A stretch of DNA of 64,000 nucleotides from Streptomyces sp. NBC_00285 (GCF_036174265.1 NZ_CP108055.1:2418001-2482000); one strand, 5' to 3'. Positions 53,794-62,588 are shown, counted from the stretch's first letter. Program-made: numbers and translations. Notes: generated by a model from the letters alone, not told the origin.

Positions 53794-54810
53794 TCAGGCG
53801 TCCCAGAGCGCCCCGAGGGTCACCAGCTCGCTGCCGTATTCGATCCGGTCGGCCCACTCCACGGGCCATGCCTCGGCACCCAGGTGGGCGCCTGCGAAGG
53901 CGCCCGTCAGGCAGGCGATCGAGTCGGAGTCGCCGGAGGTGCAGGCGGCCCGGCGCAGAGCGGTCAGCGGCTCCTCCGGGAACTGCAGGAAGCACAACAG
54001 CCCGGTGGCCAGGGCCTCTTCAGCAATCCAGCCGGCCCCGGTGGCCAGGCACGGGTCCTCCTCCGGCGAGGCGGTGCGCACGGCGTCGTCGAGCCGGTCG
54101 AGGATCGCCAGGCACTCGTCCCAGCCGCGCGCGATGAACTGCCCGGACGTCGGGTCCTGACTGCGTGTCCACAGGTCGCCGAGCCAACGCTGGTGGTACC
54201 GGCCCCGGTTCGCCTCGGCGTACGACCGCAGCATCCCGACCAGTTCACCGGGCTCGGCCCCCCGCGTGAGCAGCCGTACGGCACGTGCGGTGAGGTCGGA
54301 CGCGGCGAGCGCGGTCGGGTGCCCGTGGGTGAGCGCGGCCTGCAACTGGGCGGCACCGGCGCGCTGTTCGTCGCTGAGCCCGGGGACGAGTCCGACGGGA
54401 GCGACGCGCATGTTGGCGCCGCAGCCCTTGGAGCCGATCTGGCTGGCGTCCTGCCAGGGCAGATCCGTGCGCTCCAGCAGGTCGCACGCCCTGAGGCAGG
54501 TGTTGCCGGGGGCGCGGTTGTTCTCCGGGGAGCGGTTCCACGCGATGAACTCCCGGCGGACCGGCTCGGCCATGTCGGACCCGAGCACCCCCCGGTCCAT
54601 CGCCGTCCGCAGCCCCCTCGCCACCGCCAGCGTCATCTGTGTGTCGTCGCTGACGATCGCCGGTGTCGACAGCTGCATCTCCCGCCACGGCCCGCACTTG
54701 GCGAGGATCGACGGCACGCTGTTGAACTCGGTCGGGAAGCCGAGGGCGTCCCCGAGGGCCAGACCGACGAGCGTTCCGGTGGCGGCGCGTTTGGTGAGGA
54801 TCGTGGTCAT
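53794..54810 (-). CDS. ADP-ribosylglycohydrolase family protein
   Basis: 338 residues; ATG overlaps the stop of the NrtR-like gene (ATGA). The DraG fold signatures are GTLVGLALGDALGFPTEF, STPAIVSDDTQMTLA (metal-binding Asp residues), and SGDSDSIACLTGAFAGAHLG with the second metal site. It would remove ADP-ribose from a protein or nucleic acid or hydrolyse a related ligand, using two Mg ions. Co-expression with an NAD-metabolism-type regulator points to ADP-ribose turnover. The ORF in the track upstream of 54810 belongs to an antisense frame. Confidence 0.9.
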   Translation of the reverse strand: MTTILTKRAATGTLVGLALGDALGFPTEFNSVPSILAKCGPWREMQLSTPAIVSDDTQMTLAVARGLRTAMDRGVLGSDMAEPVRREFIAWNRSPENNRAPGNTCLRACDLLERTDLPWQDASQIGSKGCGANMRVAPVGLVPGLSDEQRAGAAQLQAALTHGHPTALAASDLTARAVRLLTRGAEPGELVGMLRSYAEANRGRYHQRWLGDLWTRSQDPTSGQFIARGWDECLAILDRLDDAVRTASPEEDPCLATGAGWIAEEALATGLLCFLQFPEEPLTALRRAACTSGDSDSIACLTGAFAGAHLGAEAWPVEWADRIEYGSELVTLGALWDA

Positions 54811-55529
54811 GCGGGGCGTCCTTCCGGGGACGGTCGAAGGAGAGGGGGGTGCAGGGTGGTGGCCGGTCCCGCGCGGTAGAGCGCGGCCGGTTTCCCGCGG
54901 CCGCCGGTCAGACGCGCGGCGCCGGGAACGGCTTCGACGAAGCCGGGCGTGGCGAGCACCTTGCGGCGGAAGTTGGGCCGGTCGAGGGCGGTCCCCCACA
55001 CGGTCTCGTACACCTGCTGGAGCTCGCCGAGGGTGAACTCGGGCGGGCAGAAGGAGGTGGCGAGGCAGGTGTATTCGAGCTTGGCGCCGACGCGGTCGTG
55101 GGCGTCGGCCAGAATCCGGTCGTGGTCGAAGGCCAGCGACCCTGTCTCGTCGTAGCGCACCCAGCGGGCCTCGGCCGCGTCGCTGCCGCCGTGCGGCTCG
55201 GGAGGGTCGGGAAGCAGCGCCGCGAAGGCGACGGAGACGACCCGCATGCGTGGGTCGCGGTCGGGGTCGCTGTAGGTCCGCAGCTGTTCCAGGTGCAGCC
55301 CGGAGAGGTCCGACAGGCCGGTCTCCTCGGCGAGTTCGCGCCGCGCGGCGGTCTCCGCGGACTCGTCCGGGTGCACGAACCCGCCGGGCAGCGCCCATCG
55401 TCCGGCGTACGGTTCCTGTCCCCGCTCCACGAGCAGCGCGTGCAGCGCGCCTTCGGCGACGGTCAGGACGGCGAGATCGACGGTGACGGCGAAGGGCTCG
55501 TGGGCGTACTTGTCGTAGTCCACTCGCAC
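54807..55529 (-). CDS. NrtR-type NUDIX regulator/hydrolase
   Basis: 240 residues. The N-terminal Nudix domain has an intact box, GX5EX7REUXEEXGU (GGFVHPDESAETAARRELAE then ETGL), so it may still hydrolyse substrate. The C-terminal part (about 165-225: CPPEFTLGELQQVYETVWGT, DRPNFRRKVLATPGFVE, RGKPAALYRAG) is the winged helix typical of NrtR regulators of NAD biosynthesis. NrtR senses ADP-ribose or related ligands and represses NAD-metabolism genes. Here it is coupled to an ADP-ribosylglycohydrolase, and its promoter carries palindromes (55544-55573), consistent with autoregulation. Confidence 0.85.
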   Translation of the reverse strand: MRVDYDKYAHEPFAVTVDLAVLTVAEGALHALLVERGQEPYAGRWALPGGFVHPDESAETAARRELAEETGLSDLSGLHLEQLRTYSDPDRDPRMRVVSVAFAALLPDPPEPHGGSDAAEARWVRYDETGSLAFDHDRILADAHDRVGAKLEYTCLATSFCPPEFTLGELQQVYETVWGTALDRPNFRRKVLATPGFVEAVPGAARLTGGRGKPAALYRAGPATTLHPPLLRPSPEGRPA

Positions 55530-55543
55530 CCGCCCCCTTTATG

Positions 55544-55573
55544 GTCAGAATGACTAATAGTCGTTACGACTAT
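55544..55573 (-). promoter_or_regulatory. Paired palindromic operators of the NrtR/DraG operon
   Basis: ATAGTCG-TTA-CGACTAT (55557-55573) and GTCA-GAA-TGAC (55544-55554) lie side by side 15-44 bases upstream of the ATG. Shared GTC/GAC half-sites and their promoter position suggest NrtR binding. Confidence 0.6.
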
Positions 55574-55601
55574 AAAGGGGCCGGGCGGGGTTCGACAAGC
55601 C

Positions 55602-56135
55602 CTAGGAACGGCGCCCGAGGAAGCCGAGGAGCCGGACCTCGGGCTCTGCGCAGGACGGCACGGCGACCGGTGCGGCGAACCGCACGCCCCGGTCCTCCTC
55701 CCCCACCACGCACCGGGCGACGGACAGCAGTTCGGCCGCGAGGCCGTCCGGGATGGGCCGCCGCTGCCCGCACGCCCGGGCCACGTCCCACCCGTGCACG
55801 GTGATCTCGACGGCGCCGACAGCGGCCATCACCCGTACGTCCAGCGGCCGTTCACCCACCAGCACGTCCTCGGGCGGCCCGGCCGCCCACGCGCCGAGCA
55901 CGGCACGCGCACGTGACCGGAAGCCGCAGACCCGGTCGGCGTGCGGGAACAGCCCGATCCGCGCACCGGTGAGCCCCTCGTACAGCGCGTCCAGGGAGTC
56001 GTCGAGATGGCCCAGCAGGTCCCCCAGATCCCATTCGGCGCAGGGCGTCCCCCTGCCGAGCCCCGCACTCCCCGCTTCCGCCACGCTGCCCAGCGCGTAG
56101 GCGAGCGAACGCTCCAGCAGCTCTCCCGCACTCAT
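55602..56135 (-). CDS. Maleylpyruvate-isomerase-type mycothiol-dependent enzyme (TIGR03086-like)
   Basis: 177 residues from ATG 56135 (GGAGG seven bases upstream). CAEWDLGDLLGHLDDSLDAL gives the DinB/MDMPI-type helical bundle with the metal-ligand His. VGAVEITVHGWDVARACGQ supplies the second conserved His block, and RFAAPVAVPSCAEPEVRLLG is the usual C-terminal region. Family members are zinc-dependent and use mycothiol, or act in S-transfer; no substrate can be assigned. It lies upstream of and on the same strand as the NrtR gene but behind that gene's own promoter. The 253 bases before rluB hold a terminator and no gene. Confidence 0.85.
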   Translation of the reverse strand: MSAGELLERSLAYALGSVAEAGSAGLGRGTPCAEWDLGDLLGHLDDSLDALYEGLTGARIGLFPHADRVCGFRSRARAVLGAWAAGPPEDVLVGERPLDVRVMAAVGAVEITVHGWDVARACGQRRPIPDGLAAELLSVARCVVGEEDRGVRFAAPVAVPSCAEPEVRLLGFLGRRS

Positions 56136-56338
56136 GACAGCACCTCCGCCGGACCGCCGGAACGGCCCCTCCGTGGCCTCACAGGGGCCTCCTGGGCCCC
56201 GGGGAGTCCCGCGCGCCGCGAAGGCCGCACGCGACCCTCCAGCGGTTCCGGGTGCTCCTCGTCGCGGATACCGGTCCTCGCGTCCATCCTCGCTCCCTCC
56301 GTCAGGGATACAGACCCGCGGAAGGCCCGAAACGCATC

Positions 56339-56368
56339 GGCCGGTCCCGGAGAAGTCCGGAACCGGCC
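56339..56368 (-). terminator. Terminator of the rluB-like operon
   Basis: GGCCGGT...ACCGGCC (56339-56345/56362-56368) extends through CCGG/CCGG with small internal mismatches around a GAAG loop. It lies 20 bases past the pseudouridine synthase stop on the minus strand. Confidence 0.6.
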
Positions 56369-56388
56369 GCACGCGCGTGTGTCGGGGA

Positions 56389-57510
56389 CTACAGATCGAC
56401 TTCCTGCATCAGCATGCCGACCTCGGTGTTGGACAACCGTCGCAGCCAGCCCGACTTCTGGTCGCCCAGGGTGATGGGACCGAAGGCGACCCGCACCAGT
56501 TTGTCGACCGGGAAGCCCGCCTCGGCGAGCATGCGGCGGACGATGTGCTTGCGGCCCTCGTGGAGGGTCACCTCGACGAGGTAGTTCTTGCCGGTCTGCT
56601 CGACGACCCGGAAGTGGTCCGCCTTCGCGTACCCGTCCTCCAACTGGATGCCGTCCTTGAGCCGCTTGCCCAGGTCGCGCGGGATCGGGCCCACGATGTG
56701 CGCGAGGTAGACCTTCTTCACGCCGTACTTGGGGTGGGTCAGCCGGTGCGCCAGCTCGCCGTGGTTGGTGAGCAGGATGACGCCCTCGGTCTCGGTGTCG
56801 AGCCGGCCCACGTGGAACAGCCGCGTCTCGCGGTTGGTCACGTAGTCGCCGAGGCACTGCCGGCCCTCGTTGTCCTCCATCGTGGAGACGACACCGGCGG
56901 GCTTGTTCAGCGAGAAGAACTGGTACGACTGCGTCGCCACCGTCAGGCCGTCGACCCTGACCTCGTCATGCTCCGGGTCGACCCGCTTGCCCTGCTCCAG
57001 GACGATCTCGCCGTTGACCTCGACCCGCGCCTGCTCGATGAGCTCCTCACAGGCCCGCCGCGAGCCGTAGCCCGCGCGGGCGAGGATCTTCTGCAGCCGC
57101 TCGCCCTCCTGCTCGGCGCCCGGGAAGGTCTTCGGCGGCTTCACGTCCTTCTTGCCCGCGTACCGCTCACGGTTGCGCTCCTCCGCCCGCGCCTCGTACT
57201 CGCGGGAGGTCGCCGGGACCCAACGGCCACGCCCGGTGTCCTGGCTCTGCCTGGGGCCGCCCTTGGCCCCGCCGCGCGCGGAGGCACCGCGCCCGGACTT
57301 CGGACCGTCGTGGGTGGCGCCGGGACCCACGTCGTAGCGGCGCTCCTCGGGACGGGGACTGCCCTCGCGCTTCGGCCTGTCGTCCCGCCCCGCCCCGCCC
57401 TTCGGCTGGGAGCCACCGCCACCCGTCCCGCGGGGCTTCCCGCCCCCGCTGCTTCCCCGGGGGTTGCCGCGCCCGTTGTTCCTGCCGCTGCCACTGCCAC
57501 TGCTTCGCAT
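56389..57510 (-). CDS. rRNA pseudouridine synthase RluB/RsuA family
   Basis: 373 residues; ATG overlaps the scpB stop (TGATG). The first 120 residues are a disordered Gly/Arg/Ser-rich extension (RNNGRGNPRGSSGGG) typical of actinobacterial members and probably RNA-binding. An S4 domain follows (RLQKILARAGYGSRRACEEL). The catalytic domain has LNKPAGVVSTMEDNEGRQC, the active-site Asp in HVGRLDTETEGVILLTN, and EVTLHEGRKHIVRRM. It isomerises a uridine in 23S or 16S rRNA. The scpA-scpB-rluB coupling is conserved among Gram-positive bacteria. Confidence 0.92.
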   Translation of the reverse strand: MRSSGSGSGRNNGRGNPRGSSGGGKPRGTGGGGSQPKGGAGRDDRPKREGSPRPEERRYDVGPGATHDGPKSGRGASARGGAKGGPRQSQDTGRGRWVPATSREYEARAEERNRERYAGKKDVKPPKTFPGAEQEGERLQKILARAGYGSRRACEELIEQARVEVNGEIVLEQGKRVDPEHDEVRVDGLTVATQSYQFFSLNKPAGVVSTMEDNEGRQCLGDYVTNRETRLFHVGRLDTETEGVILLTNHGELAHRLTHPKYGVKKVYLAHIVGPIPRDLGKRLKDGIQLEDGYAKADHFRVVEQTGKNYLVEVTLHEGRKHIVRRMLAEAGFPVDKLVRVAFGPITLGDQKSGWLRRLSNTEVGMLMQEVDL

Positions 57511-58166
57511 CAAAGTTCCGTCGTCGTCGAGTCGTCTGCATCTGCATCCGGTGCGTCCGGATCGAACGACGGGACCCCTTCCAGCGTCTCGGCCTCGATC
57601 GCCTCAGCCTCCGGGAGGAAGGGCGCCAGCTCCGGGAGCTCGTCCAGACCGCGCAGGCCCATCCGCTCCAGGAAGTAGTTCGTCGTCACGTACAGGATCG
57701 CACCTGTTTCGGGTTCCGTGCCCGCCTCCGCCACCAGACCCCGCTGGAGAAGGGTGCGCATCACGCCGTCACAGTTCACTCCGCGCACCACGGAGACCCT
57801 GCTGCGGCTGACCGGCTGGCGGTAGGCGACCACCGCCAGCGTCTCCAGCGCCGCCTGGGTGAGCCGGGCCTGCTGCCCGTCCAGGACGAAGCGTTCCACG
57901 GCCGCGGTGTACTCGGCGCGGGTGTAGAAACGCCAGCCGCCCGCGACGTACCGCAGCTCGAAGCCGCGGCCCTGCGCGGTGTAGTCGTCCGCGAGTTCCC
58001 TGAGCGCCTTGCCGATCAGCCGCCGCGGCCGCTCCAGGATCTTCGACAGGTACTCCTCGGTCGCGGGCTCGTCCACGACCATGAGGACGGCCTCCAGAGC
58101 CGGCTTCAGATCGAGGTCGGCGACACTGACGGGCCCCGTCCGGACCTCGGTGGTCTCCTCGCTCAC
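57510..58166 (-). CDS. scpB: Segregation and condensation protein ScpB
   Basis: 218 residues from GTG 58166, overlapping the scpA stop (GTGA). Two winged-helix domains are visible: LKPALEAVLMVVDEPATEEY...RRLIGKALRELADDY and TQAALETLAVVAYRQPVSRS followed by RVSVVRGVNCDGVMRTLLQR. GAILYVTTNYFLERMGLRGL and LDELPELAPFLPEAE are the conserved end blocks. ScpB dimers bridge ScpA in the SMC condensin complex that organises the chromosome. The acidic tail after residue 190 is species-specific. Confidence 0.93.
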   Translation of the reverse strand: MSEETTEVRTGPVSVADLDLKPALEAVLMVVDEPATEEYLSKILERPRRLIGKALRELADDYTAQGRGFELRYVAGGWRFYTRAEYTAAVERFVLDGQQARLTQAALETLAVVAYRQPVSRSRVSVVRGVNCDGVMRTLLQRGLVAEAGTEPETGAILYVTTNYFLERMGLRGLDELPELAPFLPEAEAIEAETLEGVPSFDPDAPDADADDSTTTEL

Positions 58167-59242
58167 GCCTTGTCCTCCTTGGGCGGCTCAGGCGGTCGGT
58201 CGAACTCGTCGGTCACGGTGGGCGCGGCCTCCCCCGCCCCGCCGGTCCACCGCACGATCAGCTCCCCCAGAGCGGTCTCCTGGTCCAGCGCCACGGCCTT
58301 CTCGCGGTACAGCTCCAGCAGCGCGAGGAACCTCGCCACCACGGTCAGGGTGTCGTCCGCGTCCTCCACCAGCAGACGGAAGCTGGCCTCACCGAGCTCC
58401 CTGAGCCGTGCGACCACGATCCCCGCCTGCTCCTGGACGCTCACCAGGGGCGCGTGGATGTGGTCGACGTACACCTGCGGCTTGGGCTTGGGCTGCATCG
58501 CCTGCACGGCGAGCTTCGCGAACCCCTCGGCACCGATGCTGATGACCACCTCGGGCAGCAGCTCCGCGTGGTGCGGCTCCAGCCCGACGGTACGGGGATA
58601 GCGCCGGGCCTCCTCGTCGAGACGCCGGTTGAAGATGTCGGCGATCTGCTTGTACGCGCGGTACTGGAGCAGCCGCGCGAAGAGCAGGTCCCGCGCTTCG
58701 AGGAGCGCCAGGTCCGCCTCGTCCTCGACCTCGGCGGCGGGCAGCAGCCGGGCGGCCTTGAGGTCGAGGAGGGTGGCCGCGACGACGAGGAACTCGGTCG
58801 TCTCGTCCAGGTCCCAGTCCGGGCCCATCGCCCGGATGTACGCCATGAACTCGTCGGTGACCTTGGAGAGCGCCACTTCGGTGACGTCCAGCTTGTGCTT
58901 CGAGATCAGCTGGAGGAGGAGATCGAAGGGCCCCTCGAAGTTGGCGAGCCGCACCTTGAAGACACCGTCGGAGGCTTCGTCCCCGGGTTCGACCTCCCCG
59001 GGTTCGGCTTCCCCGGGGCCGACTTCGCCAGGGTCACTGGCTTGCGGCTCCGCCGGATCGCCGACGCCGTCCTCGTGCCCGGCCGCCTGGGCGGGAGCGG
59101 CAGCCTCGCCCTCGGCAAGCGGCTCGCTCTGCGCCACGTCCGCCGGTGCGGCAACGGCCGGCGATCCCGGCCCCCGCCCCAGCACACGCCGACGAGCGGC
59201 AGCGCCACCGGCGCCGGGCACGGGAACGTCGTTCGAGGTCAT
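58163..59242 (-). CDS. scpA: Segregation and condensation protein ScpA
   Basis: 359 residues, longer than the usual 250-270 because of an N-terminal extension of about 95 residues. The extension ends in near-tandem acidic units (PGEVGPGEAEPGEVEPGDE). The kleisin core begins at FKVRLANFEGPFDLLLQLIS, then KHKLDVTEVALSKVTDEF, LVVAATLLDLKAARLLP and a C-terminal winged helix (FLALLELYREKAVALDQETA). ScpA links the SMC heads. Co-translated with scpB. The extension's acidic repeats are not part of the known SMC-binding regions. Confidence 0.93.
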   Translation of the reverse strand: MTSNDVPVPGAGGAAARRRVLGRGPGSPAVAAPADVAQSEPLAEGEAAAPAQAAGHEDGVGDPAEPQASDPGEVGPGEAEPGEVEPGDEASDGVFKVRLANFEGPFDLLLQLISKHKLDVTEVALSKVTDEFMAYIRAMGPDWDLDETTEFLVVAATLLDLKAARLLPAAEVEDEADLALLEARDLLFARLLQYRAYKQIADIFNRRLDEEARRYPRTVGLEPHHAELLPEVVISIGAEGFAKLAVQAMQPKPKPQVYVDHIHAPLVSVQEQAGIVVARLRELGEASFRLLVEDADDTLTVVARFLALLELYREKAVALDQETALGELIVRWTGGAGEAAPTVTDEFDRPPEPPKEDKA

Positions 59243-59260
59243 AGCCCTCGCAGGCTACCG

Positions 59261-59839
59261 CTAGCGCCCACGCAACCGTCGTACGAGAATGCTCGCGTCC
59301 CCGCGGGATTCCAGATCCGCCAGCACCACGGCGACCGCCTCGCGCACGATCCGTCCGCGGTCCACCGCGAGCCCGTGCTCACCCCGGAGCACCAGACGCG
59401 CGTGCTCCAGATCCATGAGCTCCTCGGCCGACACATACACGGTGATCTTCTCGTCGTGGCGCTCCCGGCCGCTCGGCCGCCGCGAGGGCGACCGGCCGCG
59501 CTTGCCGCGCTGCTGGACACCGTTGGAGGCTTGGGCTGAACCTTCCTGCGCCTCCTGACGTCGGGCTGTGCGCTCCGCGGCAGCCGCCCGGAGACGGGAC
59601 TCGCCCGCCTCCACCGAGTCGGCGTCGACCGCCACATGCTCGGCCCCGTTGCCGTCCCCGCCCTGCGCGGGCACGGACTGGGGGGCGTCGTCGGACGCCG
59701 CCCCGTCGGAGTCGCCCGCGGGAGCCGGTACCCGGGCCTCGCCGTTGGCCCCCCGCCGGGGGGTGGACGCCTGGAGCGCCATCCCCCCTGTCGTACGGAA
59801 CAGTTCGTCGGCCCCCGGCAGACTCACTCGGCGGGACAC
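59261..59839 (-). CDS. Ribbon-helix-helix-type DNA-binding protein downstream of parA
   Basis: 192 residues from GTG 59839 (GGGAGG ten bases upstream); GTG 59827, overlapping the parA stop, is an alternative. The first 120 residues are low-complexity and charged. The last 65 (KITVYVSAEELMDLEHARLV, then VDRGRIVREAVAVVLADLES and RGDASILVRRLRGR) look like an RHH/CopG-like dimerisation and DNA-binding fold, with KITVYVS as the strand. It is coupled to a ParA ATPase and precedes scpA, so a role in chromosome or nucleoid positioning is plausible. No ParB sequence resemblance is visible. Confidence 0.75.
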   Translation of the reverse strand: MSRRVSLPGADELFRTTGGMALQASTPRRGANGEARVPAPAGDSDGAASDDAPQSVPAQGGDGNGAEHVAVDADSVEAGESRLRAAAAERTARRQEAQEGSAQASNGVQQRGKRGRSPSRRPSGRERHDEKITVYVSAEELMDLEHARLVLRGEHGLAVDRGRIVREAVAVVLADLESRGDASILVRRLRGR

Positions 59840-60993
59840 CGGGCGAGCACCTCCCTGGCGAGCTGACGGTAGGCGGCGGCGCCGACGGAGTTGGAGGCGT
59901 ACGTGGTGATCGGCTCACCGGCGACCGTGGTCTCCGGGAAGCGGACCGTGCGCCCGATGACCGTGTGGTAGACGTGGTCGTCGAACGCCTCGACGACACG
60001 CGCGAGCACCTCACGGCTGTGCACGGTGCGCGAGTCGTACATCGTGGCGAGGATGCCGTCGAGCTCCAGATCCGGGTTGAGCCGCTCCTGGACCTTCTCG
60101 ATGGTCTCCGTCAGCAGTGCGACCCCTCGCAGGGCGAAGAACTCGCACTCCAGGGGCACTATCACCTTGTGCGCAGCCGTCAGAGCGTTGACCGTGAGCA
60201 GACCCAGTGAAGGCTGACAGTCGATCACGATGTAGTCGTAGTCGGCCATGAGCGGCTTCAGGGCACGCTGCAGCGTCGACTCGCGGGCGACCTCGGAGAC
60301 CAGCTGGACCTCCGCCGCCGACAAGTCGATATTGCTCGGCAGCAGGTCCATGTTGGGAACCGCGGTCTTCAGCAGGACCTCGTCGGCCGCCATGCCCCGC
60401 TCCATGAGCAGGTTGTAGACGGTGAGGTCGAGCTCCATCGGGTTGACACCGAGCCCCACCGACAGCGCGCCCTGCGGATCGAAGTCCACGAGCAGCACGC
60501 GTCGGCCGTACTCCGCGAGCGCGGCACCCAGGTTGATGGTCGACGTCGTCTTGCCGACGCCGCCCTTCTGGTTGCACATCGCGATGATCGTCGCGGGGCC
60601 GTGACTGGTCAGCGGACCCGGGATCGGGAAGTAGGGCAGCGGGCGTCCGGTCGGACCCACGCGCTCACGGCGCTGACGGGCCGCGTCCGGCGCGAGCGTG
60701 GCCGCGTACTCCGGATCGGGCTCGTACTCGGCGTCGGGGTCGTAGAAGTGCCCCTCGGGCAGTTCGTCGTAGTCGGCGAAGTGGTTGTGGGGCGCGCCAC
60801 TTCCGTCGCCGGCCATGGCGTTCACGTGATGGCCATCCATGCTCTGGTGTGCTGTCCGCACGGTGCGCGGACTCTGATGGGCTGCGAAGGTGCGCACCGC
60901 GACGGAGCCGACAGCCTCGAAGCCCGCGGGGCCCTGGGCCTCGGCGGGCATTCCTGGTTGACCACCCCCGGGAAGAAATGTCGACTCATTCAC
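59824..60993 (-). CDS. ParA-family ATPase (second chromosomal ParA-like protein)
   Basis: 389 residues from GTG 60993 (GGAGG about 12 bases upstream; the longer ORF to 61131 has no support). An N-terminal extension of about 120 residues (HFADYDELPEGHFYDPDAEY) precedes the ParA core. The deviant Walker A is CNQKGGVGKTTSTINLG; VLLVDFDPQGALSVGLG is the A' motif, YDYIVIDCQPSLGLLTVNAL the Walker B, and REVLARVVEAFDDHVYHTVI the C-terminal block. The signature lysine is present. It is separate from parAB at the origin and its partner is the RHH gene below. Scp neighbours suggest a segregation role. Confidence 0.9.
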   Translation of the reverse strand: MNESTFLPGGGQPGMPAEAQGPAGFEAVGSVAVRTFAAHQSPRTVRTAHQSMDGHHVNAMAGDGSGAPHNHFADYDELPEGHFYDPDAEYEPDPEYAATLAPDAARQRRERVGPTGRPLPYFPIPGPLTSHGPATIIAMCNQKGGVGKTTSTINLGAALAEYGRRVLLVDFDPQGALSVGLGVNPMELDLTVYNLLMERGMAADEVLLKTAVPNMDLLPSNIDLSAAEVQLVSEVARESTLQRALKPLMADYDYIVIDCQPSLGLLTVNALTAAHKVIVPLECEFFALRGVALLTETIEKVQERLNPDLELDGILATMYDSRTVHSREVLARVVEAFDDHVYHTVIGRTVRFPETTVAGEPITTYASNSVGAAAYRQLAREVLARCPAE

Positions 60994-61255
60994 AAGTCGT
61001 CTTACCTCCTTGGAGACCAGGAAACTTCTAGACAAGGTCAGCGTGTCACCATGCCGACGGTTGGCGACTCTATGGCGTGTCGGGTGTTCACAGCAACACA
61101 ATCCGCCGGACCCGGCAGGATGTGTCGGCAATGAAACATCCCGCTGTCAAGGGCGTACGGCCGTCGCACGGCAGGTTCCGCCGGTGTACGAATCGGTTCA
61201 AGGGTTACGTTCGACGCGAGTTGACCGAGAGTCGCAAAGTGACCATACACACATC

Positions 61256-61286
61256 CGGCCGGACCTTCTCGGGCAAGGTCCGGCCG
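61256..61286. terminator. Terminator downstream of ald
   Basis: A 12-bp perfect stem CGGCCGGACCTT/AAGGTCCGGCCG (61256-61267/61275-61286) with a 7-nt loop lies about 80 bases past the ald stop on the minus strand. The remaining 60994-61364 gap holds the parA promoter region and nothing else I can assign. Confidence 0.7.
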
Positions 61287-61364
61287 TGCGTGCGTCGTTG
61301 ACGCGCCTTGTTGACGTATCGCCTTTACGAAAAGGTGACTTAGCCATCCGGCGAGGTCAGAGGG

Positions 61365-62480
61365 TCAGCCGAGCAGCGTCTCGAGCTCCACGTGCTCCAG
61401 ACCGTGCGCCTCGGCCACCTCCCGGTAAACGACCTTGCCGTCATGGGTGTTGAGGCCCTTGGCCAGCGCGGGATCGCGGCGCAGCGCCTCCACCCAGCCG
61501 CGGTCGGCGAGTTCGACGATGTACGGCAGCGTCGCGTTGGTGAGCGCGTGGGTGGAGGTGTTGGGAACCGCGCCGGGCATGTTGGCGACGCAGTAGAAGA
61601 CCGAGTCGTGGACCTGGAAGGTCGGCTCGGCGTGGGTGGTCGGCCGGGAGTCCTCGAAGCAGCCGCCCTGGTCGATGGCGATGTCGACAAGGACACTTCC
61701 GGGCTTCATCCGCGCCACGAGCTCGTTGGTGACCAGCTTCGGGGCCTTGGCGCCGGGGATGAGGACGGCGCCGATGACGAGGTCGGCGTCGAGGACGGCC
61801 TTCTCCAGCTCGAAGGCGTTGGACATGATCGCCCGGACCTTGGTGCCGAAGACCTTGTCCGCCTCGCGGAGCTTGTTGATGTCACGGTCGAGCAGCGTGA
61901 CGTGGAAGCCCATGCCGACGGCGATCTGCGTGGCGTTCCACCCGGAGACCCCGCCGCCGATGACGACGGCCCGCGCGGGCTGGGTGCCGGGGACACCACC
62001 CGGGAGGACACCGCGACCGCCGACCGAGCGCATCAGGTGGTAGGCGCCGACCTGCGGGGCGAGCCGGCCCGCGACCTCGGACATCGGGGCGAGCAGCGGG
62101 AGCGCGCGGGAGGACAGCTCGACGGTCTCGTAGGCGATCGCGGTGGTGCCGGACTCGATGAGCGCGTCGGTGCACTCCTTGGAGGCGGCCAGGTGCAGGT
62201 AGGTGAAGAGCGTCTGGTCCTTGCGGAGACGGTGGTACTCCTCGGCGACGGGCTCCTTGACCTTCAGCAGCAGGTCGGCGGTGGCCCACACCTCGTCGGC
62301 GGTCTCCAGGATCAGGGCGCCCTCGGCGACGTACTCCTCGTCCGGGATGGAGGAACCGAGGCCGGCGCCCCGCTCGATGACGACCTGGTGGCCGTGGCGC
62401 ACCAGTTCGTGCACACCTGCGGGGGTGATGGCCACCCGGAACTCGTTGTTCTTGACCTCGCGGGGGATGCCGACCTTCAC
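61365..62480 (-). CDS. ald: Alanine dehydrogenase
   Basis: 371 residues, the normal family length, from GTG 62480 (AAGGA ten bases upstream). The N-terminus is VKVGIPREVKNNEFRVAITP with the substrate-binding Arg and Lys. KVKEPVAEEYHRLRKDQTLF, TYLHLAASKE (active-site His), the NAD loop VVIGGGVSGWNATQIAVGMG and VDIAIDQGGCFEDSRPTTHA follow. It interconverts alanine and pyruvate plus ammonia with NAD, linking nitrogen and carbon metabolism. A GCC/GGC dyad at 62589-62621 may be its operator. Monocistronic with a terminator. Confidence 0.95.
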   Translation of the reverse strand: MKVGIPREVKNNEFRVAITPAGVHELVRHGHQVVIERGAGLGSSIPDEEYVAEGALILETADEVWATADLLLKVKEPVAEEYHRLRKDQTLFTYLHLAASKECTDALIESGTTAIAYETVELSSRALPLLAPMSEVAGRLAPQVGAYHLMRSVGGRGVLPGGVPGTQPARAVVIGGGVSGWNATQIAVGMGFHVTLLDRDINKLREADKVFGTKVRAIMSNAFELEKAVLDADLVIGAVLIPGAKAPKLVTNELVARMKPGSVLVDIAIDQGGCFEDSRPTTHAEPTFQVHDSVFYCVANMPGAVPNTSTHALTNATLPYIVELADRGWVEALRRDPALAKGLNTHDGKVVYREVAEAHGLEHVELETLLG

Positions 62481-62588
62481 GTGGATCACGGTCCTTGGCT
62501 CAGTGGATGTGGGGCAATGCAACACATACCCAGGCATGCACGAGCACACCAGGAGACACCGCAGGAGAAGGTGCGGCAGAGCCAGTCT

